This document shows, in pieces, positions 8,021 through 11,619 of a DNA stretch of 11,619 nucleotides (the first letter of the stretch is position 1; each line of letters starts with the position of its first letter). The stretch covers positions 21,300-32,918 of the forward strand of contig DDIS01000088.1 in assembly GCA_002338615.1 (NCBI GenBank), in the 5' to 3' direction. The position numbers were made by a program, and so were the translations under genes. The notes below the pieces were generated by a model. The model was given only the letters and a program-made list of their open reading frames with translations, did not search any database and had not been told where the DNA came from. Source of the DNA: Proteobacteria bacterium UBA1844 (GTDB taxonomy: Bacteria > Pseudomonadota > Gammaproteobacteria > Steroidobacterales > Woeseiaceae).

Positions 8021-8049
8021 TGTATAGTCAAACGCCTGATGTCTAAAAT
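8021..8049. promoter_or_regulatory. Divergent promoter region (candidate -10 boxes)
   Basis: The AT-rich core of the 120-bp gap between the two operons. On the minus strand TATACA (8026-8021) is a candidate -10 for the receptor; TTGACT (8031-8026) is an alternative -35 but overlaps it, so the two cannot be partners. On the plus strand TAAAAT (8044-8049) is a candidate -10 for the amidase operon. No good -35 partner is visible for either, which suggests activator dependence or that the boxes are misassigned. Confidence 0.4.
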
Positions 8050-8058
8050 ATCATCGGG
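8035..8058. promoter_or_regulatory. Candidate operator: 7-10-7 dyad over the plus-strand -10
   Basis: CCTGATG and CATCGGG form an inverted repeat (one T-G wobble) around a 10-bp AT-rich centre that holds TAAAAT. A symmetric site of this size over a promoter between divergent operons is a natural place for a dimeric repressor or activator. No regulator gene is in the window, so the protein is unknown. Confidence 0.35.
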
Positions 8059-8092
8059 GTCGCAAAAGTAAAGAATTGTCGATTCCTGAAGC

Positions 8093-8107
8093 CGACCGGT
8101 CGTGACC
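8093..8107. other. Overlapping palindromes just upstream of the amidase start
   Basis: CGACCGGTCG (8093-8102) is a perfect 10-bp palindrome and overlaps GGTC-GT-GACC (8098-8107). They fill the place where a Shine-Dalgarno for the ATG at 8112 should be, and no purine-rich site is visible there. This could be a translation-control hairpin or a second protein-binding site. Confidence 0.3.
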
Positions 8108-8111
8108 TGCA

Positions 8112-9134
8112 ATGACTGATTTTTTCTCCACCAAAAGAGGCCTGGTTCGATACGGCGCCTGCTTCCTGCCTGCACTGTACATTGTTGCGGGCTGTGCCGG
8201 CTCAGCGCCCGTCCGGACGCCCTCGGAAAACTTCGACAGCCGCATTCGAATTGTTGTAATTCATCACACGACGGCAGATTTTGCCGAGTCGCTCAATATT
8301 CTGACCAAATCATCCGACAACCCGGTGAGCTCACACTACCTGATTCCCGAGCCGGGGGACCCAAGTTACAAAAATAAAAAGCTTGAGACCTACAAACTGG
8401 TGCCCGAAGCGGACCGGGCCTGGCATGCAGGCAAGAGTTACTGGGGCGGGCGCACGGCACTCAATGACCAGTCCATCGGCATTGAGATAGTGAACCAGAC
8501 CTACTGTCATAACAGCACCGTGCCCGGCCCGGTCGCAAATGCGACCGGCAAAGCCGCTGCCGGGACGCTGGACGATGCACCGCGAACAAATCCCATTGGC
8601 CACATGGAAGTCTCTGAAATACCGGGCAGCATTTGCTTTTACCCGGACTTTCCGGAACCGCAGATCAGCTTGCTCGTTGCGTTGCTCGCGGACATCAAGG
8701 CACGTTACCCTGAGATTGAGCCGGTCAACTACGTTGGTCACTCGGATATCGCGCCTGATCGCAAGATTGATCCCGGACCGCGCTTTCCCTGGCAGTACCT
8801 GTACCGGCTCGGCTACGGTGCCTGGTTTGATGATGCCACCGTGATTCGCTACTTCGAGCGCTTCCGTCTCGCGCCACCGCCGCTGACCAGCGTGCAACGC
8901 GCACTGAACACCTATGGCTACGGCATAGAAGCAACCGGCAGGCTTGACCAGCAAACCGCGGACGTCCTGCGAGCTTTTCAGTTGCATTTTCGCCCCGCAA
9001 GCGTCACCGGCAAATTGTCCATCGAGACGACGGCGGTCCTTTTTGCCCTGATCGAAAAGTATTTTCCCGAGCGCCTGGATGACCTGCTGGCCGCGCCCGG
9101 AAGCGCTACCTCACCGAGCCACGAGCTCCACTAG
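8112..9134 (+). CDS. amiD: N-acetylmuramoyl-L-alanine amidase, AmiD-type outer-membrane lipoprotein
   Basis: Zinc amidase (Amidase_2/AmpD fold) that cuts the bond between MurNAc or anhydroMurNAc and L-Ala of the stem peptide. 340 residues. A short signal peptide ends in the lipobox VAGC (Cys28); Ala at +2 predicts the outer membrane. Zinc ligands by comparison with AmpD/AmiD are His51 (VVIHHTT), His210 (YVGHSDIAP) and Asp220 (KIDPGP); Glu125 (SIGIEIVN) and Lys218 are the likely catalytic residues. Residues about 258-320 form a peptidoglycan-binding domain; GYGAW and FQLHFRP resemble E. coli AmiD closely. Compared with AmiD there is an insert at about 132-178 carrying Cys132 and Cys175, which may form a disulfide in the periplasm. 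It is the first gene of the plus-strand operon. It ends in CAC-TAG, in frame with the next gene. The ATG at 8112 is kept because it gives a normal lipoprotein signal, although no clear Shine-Dalgarno precedes it. Confidence 0.93.
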   Translation: MTDFFSTKRGLVRYGACFLPALYIVAGCAGSAPVRTPSENFDSRIRIVVIHHTTADFAESLNILTKSSDNPVSSHYLIPEPGDPSYKNKKLETYKLVPEADRAWHAGKSYWGGRTALNDQSIGIEIVNQTYCHNSTVPGPVANATGKAAAGTLDDAPRTNPIGHMEVSEIPGSICFYPDFPEPQISLLVALLADIKARYPEIEPVNYVGHSDIAPDRKIDPGPRFPWQYLYRLGYGAWFDDATVIRYFERFRLAPPPLTSVQRALNTYGYGIEATGRLDQQTADVLRAFQLHFRPASVTGKLSIETTAVLFALIEKYFPERLDDLLAAPGSATSPSHELH

Positions 9135-9138
9135 CGCA

Positions 9139-9158
9139 GCACTGGCGCTGCACTGGCG
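9139..9158 (+). repeat. Short tandem repeat in the amidase/endopeptidase gap
   Basis: GCACTGGCG occurs at 9139-9147 and again at 9150-9158, a period of 11 bp. It lies inside the 39-nt gap between the amidase TAG and the TTG start of the next gene. An 11-bp duplication would shift the frame, so it may record how the junction arose. Confidence 0.5.
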
Positions 9159-9161
9159 AGC

Positions 9162-9166
9162 AGGGG
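9162..9166 (+). promoter_or_regulatory. Ribosome binding site supporting a TTG start of the endopeptidase
   Basis: AGGGG lies 27 nt after the amidase TAG and 7 nt before the TTG at 9174. The only codons available upstream in frame before the TAG are not standard starts. Confidence 0.6.
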
Positions 9167-9173
9167 CACAATC

Positions 9174-10442
9174 TTGACGGCGAATTTCTGGGTCGAACAA
9201 AGCGGCGTTGGCACCGAAGCTCTTTTGTCGCCAGGTGAGATTCGGCTGCTCAACCAGAGGAGCTTCGCGAGCGGCGATGCCCTGGTTGATCTTGCCGGCT
9301 TTCCTCGCGTTCTGAATCGTGAAGCGCTTACGGGCATGCTGCGTTCGATCAGTTCTCGGCGCCAGGCGGCGCTTTTTTATCGGGATGGCGAGGAAGTCAC
9401 AGAGTCGGACTTTGCGCGTTACGATGCAAACCTGAACCTCGCGGCCATCGCCGCGAAGAATCCCGTTCGTTTCGGGCTCGTGGTACAGCGCGCGGCCATG
9501 CGTACCTACCCGACACATGACACGGTCTACCAGCGTGGTATGTACCCGGATCTCGATCGCTTCCAGGAGAATGGCCTGTTCCCGGCCGACGCAGTCGCTG
9601 TATTGCATGCCAGCAGCGACGGCGAGTGGCTCCTGGTACAAAGCTACAACTATCTTGCCTGGGTGCAAAATTCGGCGGTGGCTATTGGTAGTCACGATGA
9701 CGTGCTGCAATACCCGGACCGCCAGAACTTTATCGTGGTCACAGGTGACAAAGTCGATTGCGAGCTCTTTACGGCGCCCGCAACACGCCGAACCTTGCAA
9801 CTCGACATGGGCGTCCGCCTGCCGCTGGCTGCAGCAGGAGAATTCGAATCCTCTGCAGATTGGCCGCACGCTGCGGCGCAGCGCATCGTGGTTCTGCCAC
9901 GCCGCGAGTCCGGCGGCACGCTGTATTTTGGCGCCGCACTGCTGCCCGAAGATGCTGATGTATCCCCGGGCTACCTGCCCTACTCACGCCGCAACCTGCT
10001 CGCACAATCGTTCAAATTCCTTGGTGAGCAATACGGCTGGGGGCATTCACTAAATGCCCGGGACTGCAGCGGCTTCATCGCCGAGGTCTACAAGAGCTTT
10101 GGTATTTTCCTGCCGCGCAATTCCGATCAACAGAGCCGGGCCGAGATAGGCACGAGTTATTCTTTCAGTGAATCGGATCCGATCGAGGCGAAAGCGGCCA
10201 GCCTTGAATCCCTGGCACCTGGCGATCTTATCTATACCCCGGGCCATGTCATGATGTACGTTGGAGATCTTGATGGAGAGCCTTATGTCATCCACGATAC
10301 GGCGGGGCTTCACTACAACACGGCTAGCGACGCGCAGCCTGCCAGGGCTTTCGGCGTTACCGTGACACCGCTTAAGCCTCTTCGTGCAAGCGATGATCGT
10401 ACTTACGTCGAGTCAATCTCAACCATCAAGAAAATCGGGTAG
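9174..10442 (+). CDS. NlpC/P60 (C40) endopeptidase with N-terminal stabilising and SH3 regions
   Basis: Cysteine peptidase predicted to cut the gamma-D-Glu to diaminopimelate bond of stem peptides, releasing L-Ala-D-Glu. 422 residues. The N-terminal part (about 4-95, starting NFWVEQSG) matches the N_NLPC_P60 stabilising-domain type. Bacterial SH3-like segments follow (about 98-255, with RFGLVVQRAAMRTYPT and YNYLAWVQ). The C-terminal catalytic domain has RDCSGF (Cys298), GHVMMYVG (His358) and VIHDT (His374), a complete Cys-His-His triad. The same pairing of an SH3-NlpC/P60 enzyme with an Ala-Glu epimerase occurs as YkfC-YkfB in Bacillus. The start is TTG with AGGGG 7 nt upstream. No signal peptide follows it, so as annotated the enzyme is cytoplasmic, whereas most Gram-negative relatives are exported. 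It lies in the same frame as the amidase, 13 codons after that gene's TAG, so a read-through or formerly fused lipoprotein is possible. It ends in TAG, 11 nt before the epimerase. Confidence 0.92.
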   Translation: MTANFWVEQSGVGTEALLSPGEIRLLNQRSFASGDALVDLAGFPRVLNREALTGMLRSISSRRQAALFYRDGEEVTESDFARYDANLNLAAIAAKNPVRFGLVVQRAAMRTYPTHDTVYQRGMYPDLDRFQENGLFPADAVAVLHASSDGEWLLVQSYNYLAWVQNSAVAIGSHDDVLQYPDRQNFIVVTGDKVDCELFTAPATRRTLQLDMGVRLPLAAAGEFESSADWPHAAAQRIVVLPRRESGGTLYFGAALLPEDADVSPGYLPYSRRNLLAQSFKFLGEQYGWGHSLNARDCSGFIAEVYKSFGIFLPRNSDQQSRAEIGTSYSFSESDPIEAKAASLESLAPGDLIYTPGHVMMYVGDLDGEPYVIHDTAGLHYNTASDAQPARAFGVTVTPLKPLRASDDRTYVESISTIKKIG

Positions 10443-10453
10443 CGGATGAGACT

Positions 10454-11554
10454 ATGAAAATTAAAGCTATTGAATTTGGCAAGCTGCGGGTACCACTGAA
10501 GACGCCATTCAAGACCGCAATGCGCACTATCGATTTCATCGAAGACGTGGTCATCATCCTCGAGACGAATTCCGGACATCGTGGCTACGGCAGTGCACCG
10601 GCGACGGCGGTGATTACCGGGGAGACGCACGGCTCCATCATTGAGGCCATACGCACAATGATCATGCCGCGCATCATGGGTGAGGACGTGCGCAACCTGA
10701 ACCGGGTTGTTGGCCTCATCCAGCAATCCATCTTCATGAATTTCAGCGCCAAGGCAGCCGTTGAGATCGCCGTTTACGACTTGTTTGCACAGTCGTTCAA
10801 CGCACCTTTGTACCGCGTGCTCGGCGGCGGCGAGCCCGTGATCTCGACCGACCTTACGATCAGCGTGGATTACATCGACAAGATGGTGGCTGACGCACTG
10901 GATGCTGTTGAACGGGGTTTCGATGCGGTAAAGATCAAGGTGGGCAAAGACCTGGCTCTGGATATCGAACGAGTGAAAGCCGTGTATGCGGCGGTCGGTG
11001 ACAAGGCGTTGCTGCGCCTCGACGCCAACCAGGGCTGGACTCCGAAGCAGACCGTCGCCGCGCTGCGCGAACTCGAAGCCACCGGCGTCAAACTGGAATT
11101 CATCGAACAGCCCGTGCGCGGTTACGACGTTGATGGTATGAAATACGTCACCGAGCGAGTGGCGACACCCGTGATGGCCGATGAGAGCACCTTCGGTCCG
11201 AAGGAGGTAATCGATATCATCAAGATGCGCGGCGCCGACATGATCAATATCAAGCTGATGAAGACGGGCGGGCTCTCAAACGCCATCAAGATTGCTGATA
11301 TCGCGGCGATCTACGACGTCGAATGCATGATCGGCTGCATGGCCGAAACCAGCATCGGCGTAGCCGCTGCAGCGCACCTCGCCGTCGCCAAGGCTGGCTC
11401 AATTACCCGCATTGATCTCGACAGCCCATCGCTGGGCGCCGTCAATCACGTGGTTGGCGGAGTACGATTCGACAATTCCGAAATTTCCATCAGCGAAGCA
11501 CCGGGCCTCGGCATAGAAAGCATCAACGAACTGGCCATGCTGAGCTTCGACTAA
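10454..11554 (+). CDS. ykfB: L-Ala-D/L-Glu epimerase (dipeptide epimerase)
   Basis: Cytoplasmic enolase-superfamily enzyme (mandelate racemase/muconate lactonizing group) that epimerises L-Ala-D-Glu, from peptidoglycan, to L-Ala-L-Glu, which ordinary dipeptidases can split. It has 366 residues, the length of Bacillus subtilis YkfB, and can be aligned with it along the whole chain. Catalytic bases are Lys162 (KIKVGK) and Lys267 (INIKLMK). Magnesium ligands are Asp190 (LRLDANQGW), Glu218 (IEQPV) and Asp243 (MADES). Arg24 (TAMRT) and the DxD pair Asp321/Asp323 (RIDLDSP) match residues that bind the dipeptide ends in known Ala-Glu epimerases, so the substrate call is better than usual for this superfamily. 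The ATG start has a weak GGATGAG ahead of it. It is 11 nt downstream of the endopeptidase gene, and probably the last gene of the plus-strand operon. It ends in TAA. Confidence 0.94.
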   Translation: MKIKAIEFGKLRVPLKTPFKTAMRTIDFIEDVVIILETNSGHRGYGSAPATAVITGETHGSIIEAIRTMIMPRIMGEDVRNLNRVVGLIQQSIFMNFSAKAAVEIAVYDLFAQSFNAPLYRVLGGGEPVISTDLTISVDYIDKMVADALDAVERGFDAVKIKVGKDLALDIERVKAVYAAVGDKALLRLDANQGWTPKQTVAALRELEATGVKLEFIEQPVRGYDVDGMKYVTERVATPVMADESTFGPKEVIDIIKMRGADMINIKLMKTGGLSNAIKIADIAAIYDVECMIGCMAETSIGVAAAAHLAVAKAGSITRIDLDSPSLGAVNHVVGGVRFDNSEISISEAPGLGIESINELAMLSFD

Positions 11555-11595
11555 AGCGCCGATGATCAGCGCGCCCCTGCGGCATTGGCAAACGA

Positions 11596-11619
11596 ATCGC
11601 GGCAGGATGCCGCTCCTGC
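11596..11619 (-). repeat. REP-like palindromic element at the right edge
   Basis: Inverted copy of the element at 68-91, 23 of 24 bases identical. Read on the minus strand it has GCAG in place of the GTAG head, then GA, the hairpin GCGGCA-TCC-TGCCGC, and GAT. It begins 42 bp after the epimerase stop and runs to the window edge, so a partner copy may lie beyond. The intervening 11555-11595 holds only a weak GCGC hairpin and no gene. Confidence 0.72.

Noticed and set aside
7992..8111. Small gene or riboswitch in the divergent gap
   Set aside because: There is no open frame with a ribosome binding site and no extended conserved-looking RNA structure, only promoter-like boxes and short dyads.
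9111..9869. A 252-codon open frame on the minus strand
   Set aside because: It is antisense to the well-supported NlpC/P60 gene and has no recognisable motif. The similar minus-strand frame at 8331-8987 over the amidase is rejected for the same reason.
11555..11580. Intrinsic terminator after the epimerase
   Set aside because: A GCGC hairpin with one mismatch is present but no T-run follows. The REP hairpin further on is a better candidate for a 3'-end structure.
68..11619. Terminal inverted repeats of a transposon carrying the whole locus
   Set aside because: The repeats have the GTAG-headed hairpin form of REP elements, there is an extra partial copy outside one end, and no transposase or integrase gene is present.

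Overview
The window reads as a chromosomal locus of a Gram-negative bacterium, most likely a gammaproteobacterium. It has outer-membrane (TonB-dependent receptor) and lipoprotein genes, an AmiD-type amidase, moderately GC-rich genes, and short GTAG-headed palindromes of the REP type common in Pseudomonas and Xanthomonas relatives. The genus cannot be named from the sequence. Seven protein genes fill almost all of the window, in two divergent arms that share one 120-bp control region (7992-8111).

Left arm (minus strand, transcribed from 7991 down to 91): an Oar-like TonB-dependent receptor; a large lipoprotein joining an N-terminal domain with lysozyme-like (GH24-like) signatures to a purple-acid-phosphatase-like metallophosphoesterase; a sodium:solute symporter; and glucosamine-6-phosphate deaminase (nagB). 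Right arm (plus strand, 8112-11554): an AmiD-type outer-membrane lipoprotein amidase, an NlpC/P60 endopeptidase with its N-terminal stabilising and SH3 regions, and an L-Ala-D/L-Glu epimerase of the YkfB type.

Together the genes look like a peptidoglycan (muropeptide) scavenging locus. The amidase cuts MurNAc from L-Ala, the NlpC/P60 enzyme cuts gamma-D-Glu from diaminopimelate, and the epimerase turns L-Ala-D-Glu into L-Ala-L-Glu for catabolism. The opposite arm supplies outer-membrane uptake, a possible muramidase/phosphatase, an inner-membrane symporter and the last step of amino-sugar breakdown. The assignment of this whole pathway is inference; the individual enzyme families are well supported except for the lysozyme-like domain.

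Oddities: two gene junctions (lipoprotein/symporter and amidase/endopeptidase) share the same layout. The upstream gene ends in CAC-TAG. Exactly 39 nt later, in the same frame and with a Shine-Dalgarno sequence at the same place, the downstream gene starts at a non-ATG codon (ATC and TTG). The endopeptidase has no signal peptide of its own. The locus is bracketed by inverted copies of a 24-bp REP-like palindrome, one touching the nagB stop codon and one at the right edge.
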